64,000 nt of DNA, taken from the NCBI GenBank assembly GCA_021432635.1, contig MU270035.1, positions 558,001 to 622,000 on the forward strand, given 5' to 3'. Positions 32,128 to 43,150 of the stretch are shown piece after piece. This DNA is from Thozetella sp. PMI_491 (taxonomy: Eukaryota > Ascomycota > Sordariomycetes > Chaetosphaeriales > Chaetosphaeriaceae). The notes below the pieces were generated by a model. The model ran no database searches. It worked only from the letters and a program-made list of their open reading frames with translations, and had not been told where the DNA came from. The translations under genes were made by a program, and so were the position numbers. Position 1 is the stretch's first letter, and each line of letters starts with the position of its first letter.

Positions 32128-33216
32128 GTTGAAAGACTCGATAGATTGCGTGATCGACTACTTAGCGCTTAGGGGCCGGGACCGAAGGGTGATGAGCGGG
32201 TGAAGCTGCGCAGCACATCCTTCTTGGAAGTGGATAGTTAAGCTGGGTAACCAAGATATTTATAATCGCACCCAGGCTGAGGTCTGCTTTTCTGTCCTTC
32301 CCGCTAATTGCTAAGAGGTTCCATTGCCAAGACAAAGAGCCAGCGTCTACCTTGCTGCAGGGCGCTTTCGCACGTTCCGACTCCGTAGCCTGTAATTACT
32401 TGCCTTACCTAACTTTTTGCCTCTCTCATCACGCCCCGCAGTGGCTGGCGCCTTGCAGACGGGAAGATAATCGGCCTAGCCTGGAGTATTCACAGGAAGG
32501 AGGTGCTAGCTCTTCAGCTGAAGCCCTCGCCCTTGTTGATTGGGCGCGAGCCACGAATAAGCAGCGCGACGTCGGCAGTCTTTTACGCCGACTTCAAGTT
32601 CATCGGTGGCCAGAAGGGGCCTATTTGCTACCCACCTGGCGTCTATTACGGATTCCGTTCCTGGAGCACGCGAAACACGAGGCTTGGAAAGCTGCGATTA
32701 GCAATGACAATAAGGGATAATTGGAAGGGGGCAACAACAAGCGCGATAAATATTGAAGAAATGCATCTCGCGAAGGAATATTGCCTTGGCCTTGGCGCTC
32801 TTGGGGCAAATTACTTTCTTGCTTACGGTCATCGTGTCCACGCCGGGCTCCAACAGCAGGAAGAGTTCTGCCATGACTTCCAAGCTGGACATGACGCTTA
32901 CGAGCGCGGATAGGCCCAAAACGGTAAGTAGTCGCGTGCTCGGCAGCATTGAGCTCCGACTCCTATTCCGCGCATTTCGCTACCGGCGACTTGTGAGTCG
33001 ATGTCTTGATGCGACGTCACTGCCTGAGTCTAGGATAGAGGAACAGCTGGAAAGTTACGGTCGGTTGCAAATCCAAGAAAATATGCATATATCCTCGTCT
33101 TGAATTTGGCAGCTAAGAAGTGACAAAACCAACCAATACTTGGCTATCCAAACTACAGCACCCGTCATCACCTTCGCTGACTTTTCCGGTATGCTTACCG
33201 TCGCCAGGCCACGCTT
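32128..33216. other. Intergenic region
   Basis: TATA-like promoter of the PLD gene at 32257-32264. The rest has no supportable gene. A short minus-strand frame at 32698-32949 has a hydrophobic start and a Cys-rich end but no homology that I recognise. Confidence 0.4.
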
Positions 33217-34695
33217 TTAGATTTCCAGTTCAATATCATGTCCAAGCATTGGGAGTTCTGGCTTATCCAGCATGTCTCGCACAGTATCATGGGCGGACTC
33301 AATGGCACCGGCTATCCAGGTGTGGTGTCGACTCAGGTGCTCGCCTGCGAAGTGGACATTGCCCTCCGCGTAGCGCGCAGCTTGGCAGAACCGGCTGAAC
33401 TGGCCAGGTAAGAACATGGCATCTCCTCCAGCATACTCCTGACTCCAAAACATCTCGAATGAGTCGAGGTACTGGTCTCGAATGTCGACATTGGCCTGGG
33501 AGAAGAACTGCTGTAGATCGTGAAGGATGATGTCCAGTCGTTGACTCTTGGGCATGGACTGCATGTGGTAGGCGTCGTTCATCCAGCAGTAGAGAAGTAG
33601 GACGCCAGATCCCTTGGATCCGATGCCGTTGGATGGATACACGATCCACCTCACTCGGAGGTCTGTGCAAGACTGGCCACCAAGACGAGGCCGCTCGAGC
33701 GTCTCCCAGAACCGCGTACGAAAATGCAGCCCGACCTTATAGAGTGGCTCGAAATGCATGCTCCTGATAGCCTGCTCCTTGCTGGGAGACCACAGCGGGC
33801 GATTCCGGATGTTTCGAAGAGCGGCTGGAGGTATTGCGAGTATCACTTTGTCAAACGTCCATAGGTCGAGACCACCTGGCTTCGAAGTCCCCAATGTTAC
33901 CTTTCCATCAGGGCAGACATCAACCAACGACACCGGAGTGTTTAGGTGGATGTTGGCCCAGCCGACCTGTGCGGCAGCACTCTCCCCCAGAAGAGACATG
34001 CCACCATCGACCGTGGACCACTCGAGCGTGTCAAAGTCCAAGTTCTGGAGGAGAATCTCGGTGAAGCTCAGGTCGTATTGGTTAGATTGACTCATAACCG
34101 TCTCGACGTAGTCCACCACCTCAGGCGGCCACCCGGCGACGAAGCGGAGATACATGCGGAAAGAGATTTCGTCCAGCTTCATCGCTTCCTCGAAAGTATC
34201 GGAGAAGTTCTCGCGGAAAGACTCTAGCCACGGCCGGATTGCCTCGTAGAGGAGCTCCTTAGCCGACCGGCGGTATGGCTTGGGGAGGTGTCCCATATCT
34301 GCCAGCCGCTTCTCCTTCTAGGAGATGTGCTGCCCTCGGAAGAATGAGTCATTAGATTCATTCTCTAGAACGTACGGTATGAACCGGATATGCAAGGCAG
34401 GGATGTCGTCTATCTTCTCGCTCGGTGTGATGGCCGATGGCCGGTGTGCTTGATTAAGATAAGACACAAGCTGAAAGACCTTGGAGTGATGAGTAGACCG
34501 AGGAATCCTCATAGCTCCGGCTTCAAAGTATGCGTGGCCCTCGCCTTCTTGGGCGTCAGGGGAGAATCTATACGTGTAGATTCTTCCGCCGACCCGAGGA
34601 CTGGCTTCTAGAATTGTAACATTGTGCCCTTGCTCTTGAAGTAGAAGAGCAGCGTAAAGGCCGGATATGCCACCTCCAACGATTCCAACCTGCAT
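33217..34695 (-). pseudogene. Flavin amine oxidase, L-amino-acid-oxidase-like, with one internal stop
   Basis: An intronless 493-codon frame. Its start, [20 protein letters not shown], is a Rossmann FAD site, followed by ASPRVGGRI and FEAGAMRIP. The C-terminus has VHFAGEHLSRHHTWIAGAIE, the second FAD-contact motif of L-amino-acid and monoamine oxidases. The family oxidises amino acids or amines to keto acids with release of ammonia and peroxide. One in-frame TAG at 34318-34320 interrupts the reading frame after residue 125. Both sides are otherwise intact and in the same frame, so this looks like a single recent lesion, a base error, or stop readthrough. No GT-AG intron removes it. A TATA-like word lies at 34801-34807. 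A 67-nt piece of the gene is repeated inverted upstream. Confidence 0.8.
34062..34128 (-). repeat. 67-nt inverted repeat, arm inside the amine oxidase gene
   Basis: Coding segment for residues around PEVVDYVETVMSQSNQYDLS. It is identical, in reverse orientation, to 34839-34905. Confidence 0.93.
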
Positions 34696-34838
34696 TATGA
34701 GGTCTTTGGATAGTTTGATGTATTAGTTCTGGTAGTTTAGAAGATATCGAGGCAATGTCTGAGCCAAGAATGTTATCTAGGTGATTGTGCGCGACGTCAT
34801 ATTTATACTCGCGACGGCGTGTCAACAGTCAACAACTA

Positions 34839-34905
34839 CCGCCTGAGGTGGTGGACTACGTCGAGACGGTTATGAGTCAATCTAACCAATACGACCTGAG
34901 CTTCA
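34839..34905 (+). repeat. 67-nt inverted repeat, arm upstream of the amine oxidase gene
   Basis: Perfect inverted copy of 34062-34128, placed 144 bp upstream of the gene's ATG and beyond its TATA-like word. Similarity stops abruptly at both ends. The copy therefore looks recent, or is a joining artefact of the assembly. Confidence 0.93.
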
Positions 34906-35841
34906 ACTGCCTGTATTTGCCTTTAATGGCTTGCCTTTGACCTGAAGTTCATGTGACCCGCATAGTCTGCAAGCACTAACATCTTACGTGCATGATGCTT
35001 CTAATTCGGGATCACTATCGTCGAATATCGTACGGTGGTCGCTTGGATACCTCAAATCGGCAGCTCGCACAGGTGAGACTAAAGATATACGCGGTCTAGG
35101 TGCCGCCTATCCTTGTGTCGGCCGCTAATCCCATTGTAGCGGCATCTTGCACTCGAAAGATCCCCTCATTTATTTCTGTAGCCACTGCCTAGAACGTAGC
35201 ACTCATCAAAGACAGGTTAGGCCGGGCCAAATCTAGAATTTCTTTAGATTCTAAAGAAGACACTACCTGTGACGATGTTGAAGGGTTCCTCCTCAGTTCC
35301 TCCCAACGGGAAATTCTAGACCTGAGTCTGACCGCAGCAGCTGTCAGATTGGGCAATTGTATTTAATATAAGCTAGGGGGAGCGTCCCCTTCCTCCTCTG
35401 TAGACGCCCCTTGCAGGGCTTACTATCTGGTACACGTGCCCCCACAACAAGCCTTTTTTGGGCGACTTCGTCTAGTTGGGGCCAGTCTGACAGGAGTCGT
35501 TTACGACGGTGCAGCTGTAGATAATGATTTCGGCTGCTCGCAGCACAGAAGGAAATCAACCCGAAGAGGTATATAATTGATTCTGACGCGAGATAAACAA
35601 GGTAAAATAGCTAGATTTGTTGCCCTTCTGACCGTATGCGGAAAGTGCTTGAAAGTTTCCTCACAAGGTACATGCGAGCGAGCACCTGTCCTACCGGTCA
35701 ATGTAGAAACTATTCAAATGCTAGATCGATGCTGTCTAGAATGTACCGCTATATAAAGTCTCTTGTTCTAGATTTATGATATGGCTGTTGTTCTTGATTT
35801 CGTCTCCCCATGTGACGAAGCTCTGCTCATTACTGCGCACA
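34906..35841. other. Intergenic region
   Basis: No gene. A GC-skewed stretch around 35340-35460 begins TGTCAG and ends CAACA, vaguely LTR-like but without a target duplication. TATAAA at 35752-35757 belongs to the MFS gene. Confidence 0.4.
35752..35757 (+). promoter_or_regulatory. TATA box of the MFS gene
   Basis: TATAAA about 85-90 bp upstream of the ATG at 35842. Confidence 0.45.
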
Positions 35842-37341
35842 ATGAACAACTCCATCTTAGCTACCTTCGCCGTTCCTCCAGAGATGCCTACCAGTGTGAC
35901 GACAGGCAAAAACGCTAGAGATTTAAGCCGAACAAGAAAATGTAAGTAGTATTCTCTAGACTTTTATAGCTCGCAGACGCTCACCAACTAGGGCTATATA
36001 CTGGAATCCTGACGGTCATGACTGCATCCGTCGCCTTTTCTTCGAGCATCTACACAGTTATAGTGACATTGATTTCGTCAGAGTTTAGCACATCACGACT
36101 GTTGTCTGAGTTAGGAATCACCACGTTCCTCTTCGGATTTGCGCCTGGGCCGTTCCTCTTCGCCCCGCTATCCGAGTTCCTGTAAGTATTGGCATCAGCA
36201 CATTCTACGCAATAACGCTCATCTTCTCAGAGGCAGGCAGGTTGTTTTCCGTGCCACTTACATCGTCTTCACCTTTTCCCATATATGGTCAGCTCTGGCT
36301 ACGGGAAGCACGTCGCTTCTCCTCTCCCGCTTCGTAGCAGGGTTCTTCGGCTCTCCGGCTGTGACAAACTCGGGCGGCACTCTAACGGATCTCTGGGACC
36401 GAGCGGAGCGAACCGTTCCCTTAGCCCTGTTCGCCGGGGCAAGCTTCCTTGGCCCTGTCCTAGCTCCATGCCTCGGTGGAGTAATCATCCAGCACACACG
36501 ATCTTGGCGCTGGAACTTCTGGGTCATGACAATCTTGACTTGCATCATTTCGGTATTCGTCTTCATCCTTCCAGAGACCTATCGACCAGAAATAGAGGAG
36601 CCAAAGACAGAAAATACGAATGTGTCATCCCAGCGGCTTCCTGCGCAAAAGTTATGCCTGAATCTTGCCCGGCCATGGCGAATGCTGTTTACGGAACCCA
36701 TACTGCTTCTTCTGTCTATTTATATGGCCTTTTTGTATGGCACACTGTATTTAGACTTCACCGCCTATCCGATCATCTACCGTGATCTGCGTGGATGGCC
36801 TGTAGGAGCGTCCAGTCTCTCGCTCCTCGGCATCGGCCTTGGTATCGCAATTCCCGTTGCCGCATCGGGTTATATCGAGCGCATCTATCTCACCCACGTA
36901 CAGAAGTTTGGCACACCCCAGCCTGAAGCTCGACTTCCGCACTTGGTGTACACTGCCTGGCTCATACCAGTTGGCCTTTTTTGGTTCGCCTGGACCGCAT
37001 CTCCACCAACTCACTGGATCTCTGGGGTTGTGGCGGGGGTTCCATTCGGATTCGGGTTGATCACAATACTATTGGGTATTATGGCATATCTTGCAGACTG
37101 CTACGGGGCTTATGCCGCAAGTGCGCTGGCGGCGAATTCTCTCCTGCGATCCACCTGCGGCGCGCTTTTCCCGTTATTCGGCGACAAAATGTACACGACC
37201 CTAGGGGTAACATGGGCGACTTTAGTGCTTGCTATTGTGGCCTTCCTTTTGGCTCCTCTGCCATGGGTCTTCTATACCTATGGGCCACGGATCAGGTCAA
37301 CTCGCAAGTATCACATACAGGCTTGTGGGATATCGGTCTAA
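35842..37341 (+). CDS. MFS transporter of the DHA1 drug/polyamine type
   Basis: A 466-aa carrier in three exons (introns 35942-35991 and 36182-36230; 467 codons in all). The N-terminal part reads LSRTRKWLYTGILTVMT, matching the NWSxxRKW entry of fungal DHA1 proteins. Helices 2-5 include FGFAPGPFLFAPLSEFLG, then RFVAGFFGSPAVTNSGGTL and DLWDRAERTVPLALFAGAS. The loop after helix 6 has FILPETYRPEI. Twelve helices are expected. Members export toxicants, polyamines or secondary metabolites by proton antiport. Its N-terminus is shorter than usual (about 35 residues before helix 1). It sits next to the interrupted amine oxidase; no functional link is evident. Confidence 0.88.
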
Positions 37342-38091
37342 AGAAAATCCTTGTATAGTCTAGATACCCCTAGATCCACGGCACTAAAGGCGTCTGGGGA
37401 CTTGAAGCATAAGTGGGCCTGAATTTGTGGGCACTAGCGGCGTCCCGGAGCCGGGATCTCCGGGCTAGCTAAATTTATAAGGCGGGTGCCACACCTGGCT
37501 GTGCTTAATCCATGGTCTGTATTTCTCCCTTGTCTTCTGTGACATTTGCTTTTGTAAAACTCCACCTCCCTGCTGCAGTTTTCTTCATTTAAGAGCCTTT
37601 CAAGCAGGTCTTGAAGATATAGATCTGAGAAGTATGTATGATCCTTAAGTGGGTCTCAAGGATGTAGGCACGTGTAGTTCGCATTAACTTCGATCAGGCC
37701 TCAAAGTCCTAGCTGTATATAGTAGTTAGTATCCTTATTATTATCGTGACACTCGTACTTACTAGGCTGGCCCTAACAGCTGGCAAGAACCCTGGCTTTA
37801 TAGAGGACTGCTATATTCTCTTGTTAAATACCTCTACTCTGGGCTAAAACCTTATCCTGACACCAACAAGCAGAGGGAGCGATACATCTCCCATATCTTA
37901 TAGGCCTTTTAGAGTCCTTGGTAATTTGTGTGTAGATATAACAGCAGCGGTTAGGTTAGCTATCAACTCTAGCCTTATAAAGCTCTTAAGTATTAAGAAT
38001 AATATTACCAATAAGCTTATGGAGGAGATAAGTGTCGAGTAATAATACTCCCTTTATACTATAAACATCTGCAAGGGTATATTTACTTTAG
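37342..38091. other. AT-rich, RIP-like intergenic tract
   Basis: From about 37500 to 38090 the sequence becomes AT-rich with many TA steps, and every frame is broken. This looks like a repeat decayed by repeat-induced point mutation, but no family can be named. Confidence 0.4.
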
Positions 38092-38495
38092 TTGTAACGA
38101 CTACTGAGAACGGGGAGCAGGAAGCAGAGCACGTGCGGAACAACCCACACACAACACCACCACCATACACTCCGTAGCCTAGTAGCCACAGCGCGGAACC
38201 AATACCACGACCTTGCGATCCAGTTCGTAGGTAGGGCCGTTGAAGCAGCGTAAGTCTAGTGGCATGTGGAAGAGGGCATGCCAATGCGAGATCCAACGAA
38301 TGCTGGGCTCTGACCAAGGCAAAATGAACACGTAGGAATGGGGCGAAGCCCCGTAATGGTCGTACAGAGTGGTCTTGTGGTTGGTCTTGTCTAGGGAAAC
38401 GAATGAAGTTGACTGCTAGATTGATGGATGGATGATTGATGATCGATGATGGATCCTCCCTGAGCTAGGACGGCATTCCTTAGCTACTTATACAA
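38092..38495. mobile_element. Solo-LTR-like element, 404 bp
   Basis: Ends are TTGTA and TACAA (inverted), and it is bracketed by the 5-bp direct repeat TTTAG at 38087-38091 and 38496-38500. Length, ends and a 5-bp target duplication fit a solo LTR of a Ty3-like or Ty1-like retroelement. A non-autonomous DNA element is the alternative. There is no internal region and no coding. The clean target duplication suggests a fairly young insertion. Confidence 0.45.
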
Positions 38496-38500
38496 TTTAG

Positions 38501-38974
38501 GCTGTATGGTCTGATCAGACCAGGGTCTAGATCCGCCACGCAGCTCCTCCAGTACCACGCTGGGCAAAAAAAAATCCACTAATTACCCCCAGCTCAATAT
38601 GTGGCTCATATCTATAGCGGATATTTTGTACTATACGAGAACGCCTATGTTCAGACTGGCACTGTTGAAGCATGACCAACCATGGCTACCTCTCACCACG
38701 GGGTAACCGACCAAGTGCAGGGACGACAGCCCTCAATCTCTAGAGGCTGATAAATAGAACCATCCAGCATTAGGATCCAAGAATAGGAGAGGCCTCTCCG
38801 TCGGTCGCGCGAAGGCTGTCGAAAATGAAGTCTAGTGTCTTGCACGCCTTTGTGCTTGCAATATTACTGTGTGTGTAGGCACTGAGGAGTCAGGATTCCG
38901 GCGGATTATTACTTTACTGGCAAGCCCCGATGTGACGACGAGCAGAAGGCGGTGGGTCAGGGGTGGTTAACGCC
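38501..38974. other. Intergenic region
   Basis: 3' flank of the decayed receptor gene. Nothing else is recognisable. Confidence 0.4.
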
Positions 38975-40402
38975 TTATCTAAACAGCTCCACGACGTCTG
39001 GGCGGCCGGTCCCCCAATGCAGCGGCGTCCACCCATCGCCATCCTTGGCCTCCTTATCGGCGCTCGCCTTGATNNNNNNNNNNNNNNNNNNNNNNNNNNN
39101 NNNNNNNNNNNNNNNNNNNNNNNNNNNNNNNNNNNNNNNNNNNNNNNNNNNNNNNNNNNNNNNNNNNNNNNNNNNNNNNNNNNNNNNNNNNNNNNNNNNN
39201 NNNNNNNNNNNNNNNNNNNNNNNNNNNNNNNNNNNNNNNNNNNNNNNNNNNNNNNNNNNNNNNNNNNNNNNNNNNNNNNNNNNNNNNNNNNNNNNNNNNN
39301 NNNNNNNNNNNNNNNNNNNNNNNNNNNNCCTTGGCCTCCTTGTCAGCGCCTGCTTTGACAAGCAGATACACGACACTCGAGCAGCCTTTCCCGGCGGCCC
39401 AATGCAGCGGTGTCCACCCATTGCTGTCCTTGGCCTCCTTATCGGCGCCTGCCTCGACGAGCAGCTTCACGATACTCGACTGGTTATATCCGGCAGCCCG
39501 ATGCAGCGGCGTCACCCCCCTGCCGTCCTTGGCCTCCTTATCGGCCCCCACCTCGAGAAGCAGCTTCACAACTTCTAAGCGGCCGGCCCCGGAAGCCCAA
39601 GACAGCGGCGTCCACCCCTTGCTGTCCTTGGCCTCCTTGTCGGCCCCCGCCTCGACGAGCAGCTTTACGACGTCTAAGCAGTCGTTCCAAGCGGCCCAAT
39701 ATAGCGGCGTCCACCCGTCTCTATCCTTGGCCTCCTTGTCGGCCCCCGCCTCGACAAGCAGCTTCACAACGTCTAAGCGGCCGGTCCCGGCAGCCCGAGA
39801 CAGCGGCGTCCGCCCATCGCCATCCTTAGCCTCCTTGTCGGCCCCGGCCTCGACAAGCAGCTTTACGACGTCTAAGCAGCCGTTCAAAGCGACCCAATAT
39901 AGTGGCGTCCGCCCAGCGTTATCCTTGGCGGCCTTGTCCGCCCCCGCCTCAAGAAGCAGCTTTACAACTTCTAAGCGGCCGTCCCGCGCGGCCCGAGACA
40001 GCGGCGTCCACCCGTCTCTATCCTTGGCTTCCTTGTCGGCCCCCACCTTGAGAAGCAGCTTTACAACGCCTAAGCGGCCGTCCTGCGCGGCCCGAGACAG
40101 CGGCGTCCACCCGTCTCTATCCTTGGCCTCCTTATCGGCCCCTGCCTCGACGAGCAGCTTCACGACGTCTAAGCGGTCGTTCAAAGCAGCCCGACACAGC
40201 GGCGTCCACCCGTCTCTATCCTTGGCCTCCTTGTCGGCCCCCGCCTCGACAAGCAGCTTCACAACGTCTAAGCAGCCGTTCCAAGCGGCCCAATATAGTG
40301 GCGTCCGCCCAGCGTTATCCTTGGCGGCCTTGTCTGCCCCAGCCTCGACGAGCAGCCTCGCGACGGCCAAGTAGCCGTCCTTGGCCGCCTGGTGTAAAAG
40401 GT
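38975..40402 (-). repeat. High-identity ankyrin array, 99-nt period
   Basis: Eleven successive 33-residue ankyrin units are visible before the gap and one partial unit after it, on the core GADKEAKDxDGWTPLxxAA and DVVKLLVEA. Most units differ only at a few surface positions. Such near-identity between units is typical of NLR repeats that undergo concerted evolution and unequal exchange. Confidence 0.93.
39074..39328. other. Assembly gap (255 N)
   Basis: Undetermined bases inside the ankyrin array. The reading frames on the two sides differ when the N length is taken at face value, so the gap size is probably nominal. Confidence 0.97.
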
Positions 40403-43150
40403 GCGCGTCTGGTGTATAGTAGCGTGCTTCATACCTCTCAAGGAGATTGTGCAAATAAATCCACTCTTGTAGAGGAAAGCTCTGCAAGAAGCGTTTTTGG
40501 CCAACACCCTTGGATTCAGCCTCGCCTGCATGATACAGAACGCCACGGATGGCGTATTTAAGAAACGGGAATAACTGCTGGGCGTTACGGCCCCGATGAC
40601 CAACTGCGTTCTGGCTCAATGTATTCGGTAGCTGCTCAGGGAGATCCAGAAACCGGGAAATATCAGCACAAATGTATTTCCGACAACATTCTTTCAGTTG
40701 TTCATGACTTTGGCCTTCGAACTGATCTCCAAGATCCGGCCAGATCTTCTGGAGACCGTTATCCTTGAGAAGGAAATCCCGGACTGATTTATGGATGAAC
40801 TGGACTACTGGAGCCTTCGACTTGGTGTTGTCGGCCAGTCCTTTGGAGGAATCTACTATGAACCTCTGGATGATGGTGGGGGTAATGAGATCCTGATTCC
40901 AGGGCCCTAATTTGCGGTCCGTCCTGGCGAGAATAGCAAAATACAATTCCTCGGGCCTCAATGGGGATTTTGCAAAGAGGACCCATTGAATGCATAGGAT
41001 CAACTTGTCTCTGTCCCGGGCGTCTCAAGTAAGGATATCTCGGAAGAGATCATGTAAGCGGGCCGGAATTTCTCGAAGTCGTTCGTGTAAGTTGTCTATA
41101 TTTCCGCGGTCATATTCCTTATTAAGGATGTCTACAACTAGGACGACCCACATGAAGACCCCTGACGCTTTGGCTCGCAACTTAATTCTGATATCTTCCG
41201 CTTCTCTATATTGTTCGATTCTGAGCTCACTGTCGATATAGGTGGCGATATCTTGATCATGCCCTTCTTGGCCTTCTAAGACCAACACGAGTCCGTGGGC
41301 GATAGTAATGTGGGGATAGTGTCGGCTGGAGAAGCAGACCTGGAACCAGATGTCGGATGTAATGGCTAGTTCGCCAATATGCTCGAAAAATGACAGCATG
41401 TCTCGGATTTAATCTTCGTCGGACTCATCTAGCGCATCGATAAAGCAAACCACCAACGACCGGCCGAGATTTTAGACAGCTAGCTCAAAGAGGTCCTTGA
41501 GCAATTCGACACTCCACTGTATATTAGTACCCTGCAGCGACGCCAAACAGAGTGAGTCAAATATGGCGTCAAGGCCTTTAATACGTTGTAGCAGCTACAA
41601 GAGGAGAGATCAGTACAGTCCAGCAGTAGACCGCTCCAGCTCGTCCCCACAGGCATTGAAAAAGAAAGACAGGATGACCTTGTCCTTCATCGTCTTCTAA
41701 GCCTCGTCAAGGACAAACTTCATCAGCGTCGACTTCCCTGTTCCTGGGTTTCCCTTGACCCAGAGGAATCCGTGATGTTCAGGAATCTTGCTAGGGTTCA
41801 GCCAATCAAGGTATTCGTCCTTCGTCTTCAGCCACGTACAAGTCTCTTTGTGGGCCCTCTTGATGGTCGTGTAGCGCGCCTCGATTTGGTCAAATGCTAG
41901 AGACTCCCGCAGCTGTTGTCTGTGTTCCTTTGTGAGGGAGGGACGGGTATCTATTAAGGTCTCAATATGAAGGACTCTCAAGGCTAAATAACTAATCTGC
42001 TCGGAGCAGGGGTGCCTTATTTTACCTACTCTTTGAAAGAGCTCGTCGAACAAGGCACCAAATATGGTCAAGAGCGTTCAAGTAGTCTTGGTCTCCAAGT
42101 TGAAACTTGACCATTTCCGAGTGCGTACGGTTGATGGCGCAGATGTGCTCCTCTCGGTCCCCCCATGGTTGGCAATGTGTGGCTGACGCTTTGGTCACTA
42201 GAACTTCCGATGGTCCTGTCATCTGCCACTTACCCTCGACCTGTACATATCAGTACGGCGAATCTACGCAGGAGTAATATGACATACCTGCACGGCCGTC
42301 GGCGACATGCGGGTTTCATAGAAACAAAGGACCTCGGACTCGCCTTCGCCTCCTAAAGCCTCAGGAAAGTTTCGGCGCTGTTGCGTAAGAATCTGCGAAT
42401 TGATGTTGCTGACAGACTCTAGGAGGACTCGGTTCTCCCCGTCTCCCACAATAGCTCTGAGTGAACCGATGGCCATGCCGTCGTGTGGGACTCCAAAAAA
42501 GGCGATTCCATACACTGCTTGAAGGAGTTTCTGGTGATCCTCGTTCTTCGACTTTGATAGTGATATGAGGGTCTGCCACCTTGTGAGAATACAGTAGAAC
42601 AGATTTGGTGAGCCGTGGTGAGCCGGCCTACCTGCTTAACAACCAATCCCCCTAGGCTATGGGCAATAAATATGATGGGGCGAATTGTCCCCGCGCCGAC
42701 CAACCTCAGGAGGCTAGAACGAAAAGCCGTCCCAAGGTCCTCTATGCTCTGGAAGCTGTCTCTCTGCTCAAGATTCGACTCATAGCCATATACTATCACG
42801 CGCGCGGGGGGGTTGTTGTGGCCTTCCCCTTTGATGTCGTACGGGAGAGCGTCTCGCAACCACATGTGCTCCCCTTCCTTCCCCTTAAAAGATCCAAATG
42901 CGTGCCCGCCCAGGCCAGAGATTGCGACAATGCTACAAAATGAATTAACACATGGTGAAATTATAGGCCGGGCTACTTACTCAACCTTGTGATCTCGCGG
43001 GGACGGAGCATAGAGAGTGGTGATGCCGAGAAAGCCATCGTCAAGTGTCAAGCTCTGCGGGCGGCAAGACGGATTGGAAGCAGGAGGGAGAGAGATGTGC
43101 CAAGGGCGCCCAGCCCGCAGCACAGGGGGGACGTTCTGAAAGGAGATCAT

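Larger units (their letters stand above)
38975..43150 (-). pseudogene. NOD-like receptor: alpha/beta-hydrolase (SesB-like), NACHT, ankyrin repeats; decayed
   Basis: Fungal NLRs of this build act in non-self recognition and heterokaryon incompatibility. From the N-terminus (43150): a serine-hydrolase domain with AISGLGGHAFGSF, HSLGGLVVKQ (nucleophile elbow) and FFGVPHDGM, joined across introns such as 42933-42980. Then comes the pre-NACHT HKETCTWLKTKDEYLDWL and P-loop GNPGTGKST (near 41740), CFIDALDESDED (Walker B-like), and a winged-helix tail VQFIHKSVRDFLLKDNGL. Last are ankyrin repeats ending in TAA at 38975. About six in-frame stops fall between 41.0 and 41.7 kb, within NACHT, mostly where CAA, CAG or CGA is expected. 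The hydrolase and repeat parts stay open. C-to-T decay (RIP) fits. The link between hydrolase and NACHT also changes frame. Boundaries are approximate. Confidence 0.82.

Noticed and set aside
32698-32949. Short minus-strand frame with hydrophobic start and Cys cluster
   Set aside because: The Cys cluster is next to the stop in low-complexity sequence, with no promoter-like signals; weaker than the 17858 gene.
35341-35452. TGTCAG...CAACA stretch resembling a short LTR
   Set aside because: No target duplication and no second copy in the window.
39331-40374. Long open frame on the plus strand through the ankyrin array
   Set aside because: It is the antisense reading of high-GC ankyrin repeats and shows only a repeated SLASLSAPAS pattern without family motifs.
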